Of a DNA stretch of 64,000 bases, positions 35,171 through 43,924 are shown piece after piece. The notes below the pieces were generated by a model. That model was not told the DNA's origin, did not search any database, and saw only the letters and a list, made by a program, of their open reading frames with translations. The position numbers and the translations under genes are program-made. The first letter of the stretch is position 1. Every line of letters starts with the position of its first letter. The stretch lies in the NCBI GenBank assembly GCA_964537035.1, contig CAZIAK010000011.1:49362-113361 (forward strand). The letters run 5' to 3'. Source of the stretch: CAZIAK01 sp964537035 (lineage in GTDB: Bacteria > Planctomycetota > B15-G4).

Positions 35171-37738
35171 GTGTGCGGTGTCATCGGACTGATCTACGAA
35201 CGTGAGCGGGCAGACCTGGGCGTTGTGGCCGACGTGTTGCTGAGAACCCTTGAGTACCGGGGCTACGACAGCACGGGCGCGGCCATTCAGGGCACGGACG
35301 AAGACGTGACCTTGCGCAAGGGCGTGGGAGCGCCTTCGGTGGTGGCCAAGGAGCTGGGCATCGTCGACATGGGCGGGCAGATTCTGTGCGGGCAGGTGCG
35401 CTGGGCCACGTTCGGGGCGGTCGATGAGGCCAATTCCCAGCCGCATGTGGTCCGCTGCCACACGTTCCTCTACGGCGCGCACAACGGCAACGTGACCAAC
35501 TGCGACGGCCTGAAAGAGTCGCTCACGGCTGACGGCCATGAGGTGCTTTCGGACAACGACGGCGAGATGCTGGTGCACACCATCGAGCACGCCTTCGCCG
35601 CGCGCTTGGCCGCGCTCCCCGAAGAGCTGCGTCGCGACAACGCCGCGCGGGCGGTGTGCTTGCGCCAGGCGGTGGTCTCGGCGAACGTCGAGCTCGAAGG
35701 CTCGTACGCCGCCGTGGTGGTCGACCCGGTGAGTCGGGTGCTCTGTGCGGTGAAGAAGGGTTCCAGTCTCTACTTCGGCGTGGGCGATTCTGACGAGGGT
35801 GGGCGCTTCGGCATCGCCTCATCTGACATGTCCTCCGTGCTCAAGCTCACCCGTCATGTGGTGCCCCTGCTCGAGCACGAGTTCGTGTTGTTCGACGCCA
35901 CGAGCTACCAGGTCTTCGACCTGCGCAACGGTGGGGACGACGGCGCGGGGACGCCTATCGAGCGCGAGACCACCCGCAGTCGCCTGGCCGCATCCGACAC
36001 CGAGCTGCGCTCGCCCTTCAGCTCGTTCATGGAGCAGGAGATCGACGACCAGGCCGCCACCAGCCGGGACGTGATCCGCATCTTCGAGCGAGGCAGTCAG
36101 AGCGCGCGAGATGCCTCGCCCCTGATCGCGGGCTGGAGCAGGGACAACGTGCAGGCCATCGAAGCGGTGGGGGAGCGGCTGCTCGAAGAAGAGCATGCCG
36201 AGCCGCTGCTGGAGCAGCTAGCGACCTTGCCAAAGCTCAGGCACTTCGCCGAGCTGGCCCGGCATCTGTGCACAGTGGCCGCTGCGTCTGCGCCGTCGGC
36301 GGACGCTCCTGGGGAGTCGTCTGCGTCGTGCGAGGTGGCGACCGCTGGCCCTGGAGGCTCGGCCTGTCCCGCGATGTTCTCCAGCGAGCGGGTCTTCCTC
36401 GGCGAACTCTGGGCCCTGGCTCAGGACGACGAGGGGCGCCATGCAGTGACCACGCTCGACGCCTTCTGGGAAGCCCGGGAGATCGCCGATGACATCGCGG
36501 TCATCGACGCCTTCTGCACCGCTTGCCTGAACGCCCTCGAACATTCAGGCCGCCTCTACGTGGTCTGCTGCGGCACCTCGTACCACGCCGCCAAGGTGGC
36601 CGCGCTGTTCTTCGCCGAGCTGGCCGGGGTCGAGCTGACGCCCTTGCTGCCCGGCGAGTTCCGCGGTCAGCACAGCGCTACGCTGCGCGATGGCGACCTG
36701 CTCATCGCCGTGAGCCAGAGCGGCGAGACCAAAGACCTCATCGATGTGGTCAACAGCGTCATCGCCAGCGGACGCGACGTGGTGCGAGTGGCCATCGTCA
36801 ACAACCTCAACTCGACCCTGGCCCAGGAGAAGTGCAACATCGTCCTGCCTTTGCACTGTGGTCCCGAGATCGCGGTGCCGGCGACGAAGAGCTTCATCAA
36901 CCAGCTGACCATGTTCTTCGGCCTGGCCCTGGAGCTGGCCGGTCGCCATCCCCGTGACCAAGCGGCCCTGGCTGCGCGGCGTCGCGGCCTCGCCCAGATC
37001 CCCTCGCTGATCGAGCGCACCCTGGCCGTCACCGACGAGCCCCTCGACCGGGCCGCCGAGCTGCTCTACCTGTCGCCCAGCATGCACCTGTTGGCCACGC
37101 GCCTGATCGGTGTGGCCAAAGAGGGCGCGCTCAAGGTGCGCGAGGTGGTGCTCAACCACACCGAGGGCTTCGAGGGCAGCGAGTTCAAGCACGGGCCGAA
37201 CACGATCCTGGGCTTCAACACCATCTTCGGGCCGCGCCAGATCGATCGGCTGCTGGACATGTTGGCTGAGCGGCTCGACCCGCTGGTCTGCTCCGAGCCA
37301 TCGCCGAGCGACCGTACTGCCGGGGTGCATGAGCTGCTCAACGATCGCGGTGCCCTGTTGAATGAGCTGGGCGTCGACTACCCGCTGGTCTACATCACGG
37401 GACCCGAGCCGCGAGATGTGGCTCTGACCGTCAGTCAGCTCAATACGCACAAGATCCGCGGCGCCAGCACGGTGGTCATCGCCGAAGAGGACGAGGCCCT
37501 GCGCGGTGCCGCCGAGAAGCGCCCGGCAGACAACCCCGACTACCGCTCGATCTACGTCCCTCTGCCTACCACCGGCGACACGTTGCTGACCGTCTTCAGC
37601 GCCATCGTGGCCCTGCAACGCCTGGCCCTGAAGATGAGCGTGGCCAAGCTGGCCTGGCTCGAAGAGCGCGGTATCCGCGACCACGGCGTACACCCGGACG
37701 TGCCCAAGAACGTATCCAAGTCGATCACCGTGGATTGA
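35171..37738 (+). CDS. glmS: Glutamine--fructose-6-phosphate aminotransferase-like protein (enlarged GlmS)
   Basis: Makes glucosamine 6-phosphate for cell-envelope amino sugars. GTG start; the second residue Cys is the class II amidotransferase nucleophile (MCGVIG), with LEYRGYDSTGAA and GQVRWATFG following. Two SIS sugar-isomerase domains are present: CCGTSYHAAKVA and SQSGETKDLIDVV in the first, GVAKEGALKVREVV and EFKHGPN in the second. At 855 aa it is about 245 longer than the usual 610. Extra sequence sits mainly between the amidotransferase and first SIS domain (about residues 310-440, rich in Ala/Ser/Glu) and within the second SIS domain. It could be a GlmS paralogue with another sugar acceptor. 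Confidence 0.85.
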   Translation: MCGVIGLIYERERADLGVVADVLLRTLEYRGYDSTGAAIQGTDEDVTLRKGVGAPSVVAKELGIVDMGGQILCGQVRWATFGAVDEANSQPHVVRCHTFLYGAHNGNVTNCDGLKESLTADGHEVLSDNDGEMLVHTIEHAFAARLAALPEELRRDNAARAVCLRQAVVSANVELEGSYAAVVVDPVSRVLCAVKKGSSLYFGVGDSDEGGRFGIASSDMSSVLKLTRHVVPLLEHEFVLFDATSYQVFDLRNGGDDGAGTPIERETTRSRLAASDTELRSPFSSFMEQEIDDQAATSRDVIRIFERGSQSARDASPLIAGWSRDNVQAIEAVGERLLEEEHAEPLLEQLATLPKLRHFAELARHLCTVAAASAPSADAPGESSASCEVATAGPGGSACPAMFSSERVFLGELWALAQDDEGRHAVTTLDAFWEAREIADDIAVIDAFCTACLNALEHSGRLYVVCCGTSYHAAKVAALFFAELAGVELTPLLPGEFRGQHSATLRDGDLLIAVSQSGETKDLIDVVNSVIASGRDVVRVAIVNNLNSTLAQEKCNIVLPLHCGPEIAVPATKSFINQLTMFFGLALELAGRHPRDQAALAARRRGLAQIPSLIERTLAVTDEPLDRAAELLYLSPSMHLLATRLIGVAKEGALKVREVVLNHTEGFEGSEFKHGPNTILGFNTIFGPRQIDRLLDMLAERLDPLVCSEPSPSDRTAGVHELLNDRGALLNELGVDYPLVYITGPEPRDVALTVSQLNTHKIRGASTVVIAEEDEALRGAAEKRPADNPDYRSIYVPLPTTGDTLLTVFSAIVALQRLALKMSVAKLAWLEERGIRDHGVHPDVPKNVSKSITVD

Positions 37739-37817
37739 GGGGGGCGAGCAGGCCGTAGGTCAGCTCACCCAGGCCTCACCGTTGACCAGTGCCCAGGTCT
37801 GGCGCAGGATGGAAGCC

Positions 37818-38123
37818 ATGACCGGGATTGAAAGACTCCACCTACCTGCCGATGCGCTCTCGGCGCTGTGCCAGGAGTTCGGAGTTCGAGAACTCTGTGC
37901 TTTCGGTTCTGTCCTACGAGATGACTTCACCGTCGACAGCGATGTGGACTTCCTCGTGGTCTTTGATCCTGATCGCGCTGTGGGGCTGTTTCACCTGCTG
38001 CGACTGCAACAACGTCTGGAGGATCTGGTCGGGCGTCCGGTCGATCTCGTCCCGAAGCAAGGGCTGAAGCCACAGCTCCGCGATCAGGTGATCGCCAGCG
38101 CGCAGGTCGTCTATGCGGCCTGA
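37818..38123 (+). CDS. mntA: MNT-type nucleotidyltransferase antitoxin (MntA-like)
   Basis: This 101-aa minimal nucleotidyltransferase carries GSVLRDDFTVDSDVD, exactly the GS-x10-D-x-D signature of MntA antitoxins. In characterised HepT-MntA pairs this protein attaches AMP to the HepT toxin and silences it. ATG at 37818 chosen; 37809 is a close alternative. It overlaps the HEPN gene by 11 bp. Since the partner has a stop codon, the pair may be inactive. Confidence 0.85.
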   Translation: MTGIERLHLPADALSALCQEFGVRELCAFGSVLRDDFTVDSDVDFLVVFDPDRAVGLFHLLRLQQRLEDLVGRPVDLVPKQGLKPQLRDQVIASAQVVYAA

Positions 38124-38457
38124 CCTGCTCTACTTGCAGGACATCCTCGTGGCGGCCGACGCAGTGAGCCGCTTTCTTGAGGGCGTTGAGCGCCAGGACT
38201 TCACCTCGGACGAGTTGCGCTAGAGCGCTGTGCTGCAGAAGCTGACCGTGATGGGCGAGGCCGCTGCACACCTCTCCAGTGACCTTCGAGACGCATACCC
38301 AGAGATCGAGTGGAAGCTGATCGTTGGTCTGCGCAATGTCGTCGTGCACGCCTACTTCTCGGTGGACTGGGCATCGATCTGGCAGACCGCCGTCGACGAC
38401 TTGCCCGGCCTCCTCCAGAAGCTGGGCCCGATCCTCACGGAACTCCAAGAGGAGTGA
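38113..38457 (+). pseudogene. hepT: HEPN toxin (HepT-like, DUF86) with in-frame amber stop
   Basis: Translation from the ATG at 38113 runs 36 codons (MRPDLLYLQDILVAADAVSR...), then meets TAG at 38221-38223. The same frame continues to 38457 as a normal DUF86 protein, with LQKLTVMGEAAAHLS and the RNase motif RNVVVHAY (R-x4-H-x-Y). In relatives a Gln normally sits at the stop position (..LRQSAVL..), so one C-to-T change explains it. The toxin would be about 114 aa if read through. Could be an inactivated toxin, a sequencing error, or amber suppression. Confidence 0.8.
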
Positions 38458-38507
38458 GCGCCTCCACCGCTTGACGCGCATGGCAGGTGCTCGCCGCAGA
38501 GGAGTGA

Positions 38508-39926
38508 TCAGGCTCGCTGCGCCCGGTGGCCGGGGTCGCTGCCATCGGGCGAAGGCTCGAGGCCAGCCACCAGCGTCGCGGCCCGGGCCAGCCAGTCGTC
38601 GTAGGCAGCCAGCTTCTCCGATGTCGCCGGCCACAGCGCGTCGGACTCCCGTTGCAGGTCCTCCAGCTGCTGGAACGCCGACAGCCGCAGCACGTTGGCA
38701 CGCTCCGCCTCGGCGCGAGCGGCGGCGGTCTCAGCCTGTTGCGCATTGGCCTGCGCCTGCCGGGCGTTCTCGGTGGCCTGCTCGGCGTTGGCCTGGGCTT
38801 CGGCAGCGTTGGTGTCGGCCCGGCCCGCGTTGGCCTGGGCTTCAGCTGTCTTGGCATCGGCCCGCTCACGCTGGGCCTGGGCTTCCGTCAGGGCAGTGTC
38901 CCGTTCACCGATGGTGGTCGTGAGCTGGGTGTTCTTGTCCGCCAGCTCGTTCGCCGTTCGATACTGCCACACCGCCAGCGCCGAGATCGCCACCAGCGCC
39001 ACGACCGTCAGCCCCAGGGCCACGCTCTTCGTCGGGTGCCGGCGCATCCACTTGCCCGCCCGCAGCAGCGGCCCCGCCGGTCGCGCGCTGATCGGCTCGT
39101 CGGCCAGGTGTCGGCGCAGGTCCGCCGCGAAGTCGGCCATGCTCCCGTAGCGATCGGCTGGCCGCTTCTCCATGGCCTTGGTGCAGATCACCGAGAGGTC
39201 GCGGGGCACCTTGCTGCGCACGCTGCGCGGGTCGGGCGGATCGGTCCAGAGGATGCCCGCGGTCACCTGCTGCTGGCTGTCGCCGTCGAAGGCCCGCGTC
39301 AAGGTCAGCGCCTCGTAGAGCGTGGTGCCCAGGCTGAACAGGTCGGTGCGACCGTCGATCTCGACGCGCTTGGCCATGGCCTGCTCGGGGCTCATGTAGC
39401 AGTAGGTGCCGGCCAGCTCGCCCGTGCGCGAGATCGACTCGACGCCGCTCACCTTGGCCAGGCCGAAGTCGGCGATCATCGGCCGGTCGTCTTCGGCCAC
39501 CAGGATGTTCGCCGGCTTGAGGTCGCGGTGGATGACGCCGGCGTCGTGTGCCACGGCCAGGGCCTCGGCGCTGGCGGCGAAGAAGGTCGCGATGCGTTCG
39601 TACCAGTCGTCGGGCAGGGCCTCGGCGAGGCGCGCGTCCTGGATCACGTCTTTCAGCGTCCAGCCGTCACCCACCAGCTCTTGCGCGATGAAGGGCACGC
39701 CGTCGGTCTCGCCGTAGGCCAGCACCGAGACGATGCTGGGATGGTGCAACCGGCCGCCCGCCCGTGCCTCGCGCTCGAACATGGCCAGCGCGGTCTGCGA
39801 CAGCACCCGGCCCGAGGGCATCAGCTTCAGCGCCACGGAGCGACGCAGACTGATCTGCACGGCCTCCCAGACCTGGCCCATGCCGCCCTCGCCGAGCTTG
39901 CGGATCAGCCGGAAGTCGCCCAGCAC
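38508..39926 (-). CDS. Membrane-anchored Ser/Thr protein kinase, probably C-terminally truncated
   Basis: This Hanks-type kinase starts with LGDFRLIRKLGEGGMGQVWEA (ATP loop), has catalytic HRDLKPANILV and DFGLAKVSG, and activation segment GTYCYMSPEQAM. A single membrane helix follows near residue 300 (SVALGLTVVALVAISALAVW). An Ala/Gln/Glu-rich heptad-like coiled coil (AEAQANA repeats) then leads to ANVLRLSAFQQLEDLQRESD and stops at residue 472. Relatives usually carry a further sensor domain such as SUMF1 after this motif, so it looks cut short. The listed GTG start leaves no N-terminal tail; the frame is open upstream to an ATC at 40031 preceded by AGGGAGG, which may be the real start. Confidence 0.85.
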   Translation of the reverse strand: MLGDFRLIRKLGEGGMGQVWEAVQISLRRSVALKLMPSGRVLSQTALAMFEREARAGGRLHHPSIVSVLAYGETDGVPFIAQELVGDGWTLKDVIQDARLAEALPDDWYERIATFFAASAEALAVAHDAGVIHRDLKPANILVAEDDRPMIADFGLAKVSGVESISRTGELAGTYCYMSPEQAMAKRVEIDGRTDLFSLGTTLYEALTLTRAFDGDSQQQVTAGILWTDPPDPRSVRSKVPRDLSVICTKAMEKRPADRYGSMADFAADLRRHLADEPISARPAGPLLRAGKWMRRHPTKSVALGLTVVALVAISALAVWQYRTANELADKNTQLTTTIGERDTALTEAQAQRERADAKTAEAQANAGRADTNAAEAQANAEQATENARQAQANAQQAETAAARAEAERANVLRLSAFQQLEDLQRESDALWPATSEKLAAYDDWLARAATLVAGLEPSPDGSDPGHRAQRA

Positions 39927-40121
39927 GCGGTCAGGCTCCAGGCCCGACGTGGGCGCTCTGTGCTCCCGGCTGTCGCCGCTCTTGCGCCGGAAGAACGAGC
40001 CGCCGTCGGATGTCGCTGCTGCCTCGCTGATCGTGGTCCTCCCTGGCTGCTGTGGAGGGCATGATAAGCGCAGGACCCCGGGGGAGCCAAGAGGGAGCGT
40101 CGGCTCCCACCCATCGGCACG

Positions 40122-40226
40122 GTGTATCTTGTGAGAGTCATCGTCGACGTCGATCGGGACCCGCCCGAGATCGTGTCGGCCTACCGCACCACCCGCTTCG
40201 CCAGGTACGAGAGGAGGCAGCCATGA
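40122..40226 (+). pseudogene. DUF4258-like C-terminal remnant
   Basis: A short frame ending at TGA 40224-40226 encodes VYLVRVIVDVDRDPPEIV then SAYRTTRFARYERRQP. This matches the end of DUF4258 proteins (beta strand, then TAYxTSxxxKY). The first half of the domain is missing; upstream bases belong to the kinase promoter side. The stop overlaps the DUF2283 start (ATGA), the usual DUF4258-DUF2283 gene order, so it is probably a broken partner gene. Confidence 0.55.
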
Positions 40227-40423
40227 GAGTCAACTACGACCGGCACACCGACACAGTCGTGGTGGAGCTCCGCAAGGGTGTGGCTGTGGCGGAGAGCGAT
40301 GAAGGTCGCCCGGGTGTGATTCTCGATTGGGACGCGGAGGGCAACCTCGTATCCATCGAGATCCTCGACGCGAGCCGCCGCGTGAGCGGGCCCGACGTGG
40401 TGGACATGGTCGTCACATCGTAG
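40223..40423 (+). CDS. DUF2283 family protein
   Basis: This 66-aa protein, MRVNYDRHTDTVVVELRKG, has the DUF2283 pattern of an N-terminal YDxxxDxxYV-like hairpin, then GVILDWDAEGNLVSIEILDA. GAGGAGG lies 5-7 nt before the ATG, a strong ribosome site. Members often accompany DUF4258 genes and are suspected antitoxin-like partners. No DNA-binding motif is seen. Confidence 0.8.
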   Translation: MRVNYDRHTDTVVVELRKGVAVAESDEGRPGVILDWDAEGNLVSIEILDASRRVSGPDVVDMVVTS

Positions 40424-40477
40424 GCGGACCTTAGCGACAGCACTCGCCCGCTCACGCGTTCACCACGAGGTCCCGCC

Positions 40478-41938
40478 TCAGCACTCCGGAATGCGCACCG
40501 AGATGTTCGCCGCCAGGCCGCCTGCGCTGGTCTCCTTGTATTGCTCGCCCATGTCCTGAGCCGTCTCCCACATGGTACGGATGACGTCGTCGAGGGATAC
40601 GCGGGCCTGGGAGGGGTCGCTCTCGGTGGCCAGCTCGGCGGCGTTGATGGCCTTCACCGCGCCCATGGCGTTGCGCTCGATGCAGGGCACCTGCACCAGG
40701 CCGCCCACCGGGTCGCAGGTCATGCCCAGGTGGTGCTCCATGGCGATCTCGGTGGCCATGAGCACCTGCTCCGGGTCGGCGCCGCGCACCGCCGCCAGGG
40801 CACCGGCGGCCATGGCTGACGACACGCCGATCTCGGCCTGACAGCCACCCATGGCGGCGGAGATGGTGGCGCCCTTCTTGAACAGGGAGCCTAGCTCGCC
40901 GGCCACCAGCAGAAAGTCGAGCACCTCTGTCTCGCCCACGTCGTGATCGGCGAAACAGATGTGGTGCATGAGCACGGCGGGGATGACACCTGCGGCGCCG
41001 TTGGTGGGTGCGGTGACCACCCGGCCCAGGCAGGCGTTCTCTTCGTTGACCGCCAGGGCGAAGCAGCTGGTCCACTTGATCACGTCGCGAAACGAGCGGG
41101 GCGCGGCGCGGAGTGCGTCCATCCACTCTTGCACGTTGGTCTCGGGGCGATCGTTCAGCAGGCGCCGGCTCATGCCCGCGGCCCGGCGGGTGACGCCCAG
41201 CCCGCCGGGCAGGGTGCCCTCGGTGTGACAGCCGCGATAGACGCAGTCGCGCATCACGTGCCAGAGGGTCAGCAGCTCGGTGCGGATGGCCTCGTCGTCC
41301 CGCCAGGCGCGCTCGTTGGCGCGCACGATCTCGGGCAGCGGCAGCCCGCTCTCGCGGCAGTGTCCAGCGAGGTCGCTGGCGTCGTGGCACGGATAGGGCA
41401 GTGTCACCTGATGTGCGCCGGGTGGCGCCTGCTCGCCCTCGCGGAGCACGAAGCCGCCGCCGATGGAGTACCACTGGCTGACCACGCCGTCCGAGTCGAG
41501 CGAATCGGTGCTCCAGTAGCTGAAGCGCATGCCGTTGGCGTGGTCGGGCAGGCGCTCCTCTCCGTGGAAGACGATGTCTTCAGTCGGGTCGAAGCGCAGC
41601 GGCGTCGTGGCGCCGGGAAGCACCAGGGCGCAGCTGTCCTCCAGCTCTTGCACGAAGGCCGCGATGCGATCCACGGGGACCGTTTCTGGTTCGTGCCCGA
41701 GCAGGGCCAGGCACAGGGCCTTGTCGGTGGCGTGCCCGCGCCCGGTCTGGGCCAGCGAGCCGTAGAGCTCAAGGCGCAGGCGTCCGACCTGATCGAGGCC
41801 CGGTGCGTCGGCCAGCTCACCCAGCCAGCGCTGCACGGCGCGCCACGGTCCCAAGGTGTGTGAGCTGGAGGGACCCACACCGATCTTCAGCATGTCGAAC
41901 ACGCTGAGCGGTTCGTAGGGACTGTCTGGCTTTGGCAT
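40478..41938 (-). CDS. sdaA: L-serine ammonia-lyase (serine dehydratase), iron-sulfur type
   Basis: Converts L-serine to pyruvate and ammonia with a 4Fe-4S cluster. The 486-aa single-chain protein has both halves: the beta domain (LSVFDMLKIGVGPSSSHTLGP) and alpha domain (SCFALAVNEENACLGRVV, APTNGAAGVIP, GATISAAMGGCQAEIGVS, GMTCDPVGGLVQVPC). The cluster cysteines lie in CQAEIG and CDPVGG. Start ATG at 41938 chosen by match to family N termini; another ATG lies 12 nt upstream. Confidence 0.96.
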   Translation of the reverse strand: MPKPDSPYEPLSVFDMLKIGVGPSSSHTLGPWRAVQRWLGELADAPGLDQVGRLRLELYGSLAQTGRGHATDKALCLALLGHEPETVPVDRIAAFVQELEDSCALVLPGATTPLRFDPTEDIVFHGEERLPDHANGMRFSYWSTDSLDSDGVVSQWYSIGGGFVLREGEQAPPGAHQVTLPYPCHDASDLAGHCRESGLPLPEIVRANERAWRDDEAIRTELLTLWHVMRDCVYRGCHTEGTLPGGLGVTRRAAGMSRRLLNDRPETNVQEWMDALRAAPRSFRDVIKWTSCFALAVNEENACLGRVVTAPTNGAAGVIPAVLMHHICFADHDVGETEVLDFLLVAGELGSLFKKGATISAAMGGCQAEIGVSSAMAAGALAAVRGADPEQVLMATEIAMEHHLGMTCDPVGGLVQVPCIERNAMGAVKAINAAELATESDPSQARVSLDDVIRTMWETAQDMGEQYKETSAGGLAANISVRIPEC

Positions 41939-42276
41939 GGGACAGATCATGCCATTCGAGGGGCAAGCCTGGCCTCCCGAGTCTGCTGAGACGCTGACGT
42001 TCCGGCGCCGCCAGCGCTCGGCCCGGGCTGTCAGGGAGAAAGGTCTGGCAATAGCGCGGGGCCGGGGCGAACGTTGGGCCGAGGATGACAGCGTTGTCAT
42101 GTCAGAGGCTGTTGCTGAGCTCCATCCTTGGAGGCAGTTGGCGTCGTCTGTCGTCGAACCCTGTGGGTTCGCACCGGGGCGGCATGCGTCCGGTCGTTTT
42201 CTGAGAAGCCCATGGGCCATCGTGCGTCGAGTGAACAGACCTCTGTGAAGATCTGCCGTGCTGACAGAGGTCTGCG
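41939..42276. other. 338-bp intergenic region
   Basis: Lies between the divergently transcribed serine dehydratase and EptA genes. Presumably holds both promoters, but I see no clear box, repeat or RNA. Confidence 0.5.
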
Positions 42277-43902
42277 GTGAGCGTCCTGAGCCCGCGGTTG
42301 AGCTCACGCCGGGCAGGGCTGATCCTGGCCCTCTACCTGGCAGGACCAGCCAATTTGCCGGTCTGGCGTGAAGTGCTCGGTTGTGCCGAGAAGAACACCG
42401 CCATGGTGCTGGCCGCGATGGTCTGCACCCTCTTCGCCGTGTTCCTGCTCCTGATTCAAACCTTCGCGTTTGGCCGGCTGCTCAAGGTCGTCGGCTCGGT
42501 GTTGCTGGTCTTGGCTTCTGTCTACTGGTTCTTCATGTCGCGCTTTGGCGTGCTCGTCGACGAGGACATGATCGCCAACATCTTCGAGACGAACGTGGAC
42601 GAGGCGGGCGCGCTGATGACGCCACGGCTGCTGTTGCACGTGCTCGTCTTCGGTCTGCTGCCGGCGTTCCTGCTGGTGCGTTCTCGGCTGCACCACGACG
42701 GGTTGAGGCGCGAGGTGGCTCGCCGAGTCCTGTGGGTCCTTGGAGGAGTCACGGTCGCCGCCGCCGTGGCCTACCCTGTTCGCCAGGAGGCAGCCTTCGT
42801 GGTGTCGGGCCACCATGAGCTCAAGGCCATGGTGAACCCGCTCGTGCCCCTGGATGCGCTCTCGAAGTATCTCTGGAACACCTACGGTCCCAACTTCCCG
42901 GACACCTTGGAGACCATCGCACCAGACGCCTCGAGGCTGATGACAACGACGGAATCGGGTCGCCGCACGCTGATGATCTTCGTGGTCGGAGAGACCGCGA
43001 CGGCCGGGCATTTTTCGCTCAACGGTTATGAGCGGGACACCAACCCCGCACTCGAAAAAGAACCAGTGGTCAACTTCTCGAACGTGCACGCGTGCGGTAC
43101 CTCCACCTCGACCGCTGTGCCCTGCATGTTCTCCGCGATGGGGAAAGGCAGCTTCTCGCGCGTGAAGGGGGCTGGCGAGGAGAACCTGTTGGATGTGCTC
43201 CAGCGCACGGGGATCGAAGTGCTCTGGCGTGAGAACAACACGGGCTGCAAGGGTGTCTGCGACCGTGTGCCCTTCGAGGACATGGCCTCCAGCGGCGCCG
43301 ATGCTCCGCGAAACGAGGAAGGCCACTGCTTCGACGAGGTGCTTCTGTCCGGGCTCCAGCAATACGTCGACGCGCAGACCGGAGACACGTTCGTCGTGCT
43401 CCATCAGCAGGGCAGCCACGGGCCCCTGTATCACCTCCAGTCGCCCGAGGCGTACAAGCGGTTCCTGCCAGAGTGCAAGAACGCTGATCTGGCCAGCTGC
43501 GACCAGGGCGACGTGATCAACGCCTATGACAACTCGATCGTCTACACCGATCACGTGCTGGCCGAGGTGATCCACTTCTTGCAGGCGAACAGCGCCGAGA
43601 TGGACACGGCCATGCTGTACGTCTCAGACCACGGCGAGTCGCTGGGGGACGACGGAATCTACCTGCACGGCCTGCCGTACTGGCTCGCCCCGGAGGAGCA
43701 GACACACGTGCCCATGGTCTTCTGGGGATCGGACGGCTTCTACGAGGCGCGGCAGATGGATCGTCTCGGCGTCGCTGCGCTCAGCTCGCGGGCCTACTCG
43801 CACGACCACCTCTTTCACAGCCTGCTGGGCCTGTTCGATATTCAGGCGGCGGTCTACGACCCGGCCTTGGACCTCTTCGCGGATTCTCGCTCCGAACCTT
43901 GA
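42277..43902 (+). CDS. Phosphoethanolamine--lipid A transferase (EptA/MCR family)
   Basis: Inner-membrane enzyme that transfers phosphoethanolamine to lipid A or a similar envelope lipid. The 541-aa protein has about five N-terminal membrane helices (residues 12-165), then a periplasmic sulfatase-fold domain. Motifs: MIFVVGETATAGHFSLNGY (zinc site Glu), CGTSTSTAVPCMFS with nucleophile Thr277, and YVSDHGESLGDDGIYLHGLPY. Cysteines for disulfides (CGTST, CMF, NTGCKGVC, GHCFDE, ECKN, SCDQGD) are in the usual places. GTG start at 42277. A glycosyltransferase, PAP2 phosphatase and receiver protein follow, suggesting envelope modification. Confidence 0.9.
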   Translation: MSVLSPRLSSRRAGLILALYLAGPANLPVWREVLGCAEKNTAMVLAAMVCTLFAVFLLLIQTFAFGRLLKVVGSVLLVLASVYWFFMSRFGVLVDEDMIANIFETNVDEAGALMTPRLLLHVLVFGLLPAFLLVRSRLHHDGLRREVARRVLWVLGGVTVAAAVAYPVRQEAAFVVSGHHELKAMVNPLVPLDALSKYLWNTYGPNFPDTLETIAPDASRLMTTTESGRRTLMIFVVGETATAGHFSLNGYERDTNPALEKEPVVNFSNVHACGTSTSTAVPCMFSAMGKGSFSRVKGAGEENLLDVLQRTGIEVLWRENNTGCKGVCDRVPFEDMASSGADAPRNEEGHCFDEVLLSGLQQYVDAQTGDTFVVLHQQGSHGPLYHLQSPEAYKRFLPECKNADLASCDQGDVINAYDNSIVYTDHVLAEVIHFLQANSAEMDTAMLYVSDHGESLGDDGIYLHGLPYWLAPEEQTHVPMVFWGSDGFYEARQMDRLGVAALSSRAYSHDHLFHSLLGLFDIQAAVYDPALDLFADSRSEP

Positions 43903-43924
43903 CCCACGGTCTCGGTCCGGCTGC

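Noticed and set aside
42277..43902. Calling this an acquired mcr colistin-resistance gene
   Set aside because: It has the EptA/MCR fold, but resistance cannot be inferred without lipid A data, and there is no mobile element beside it.
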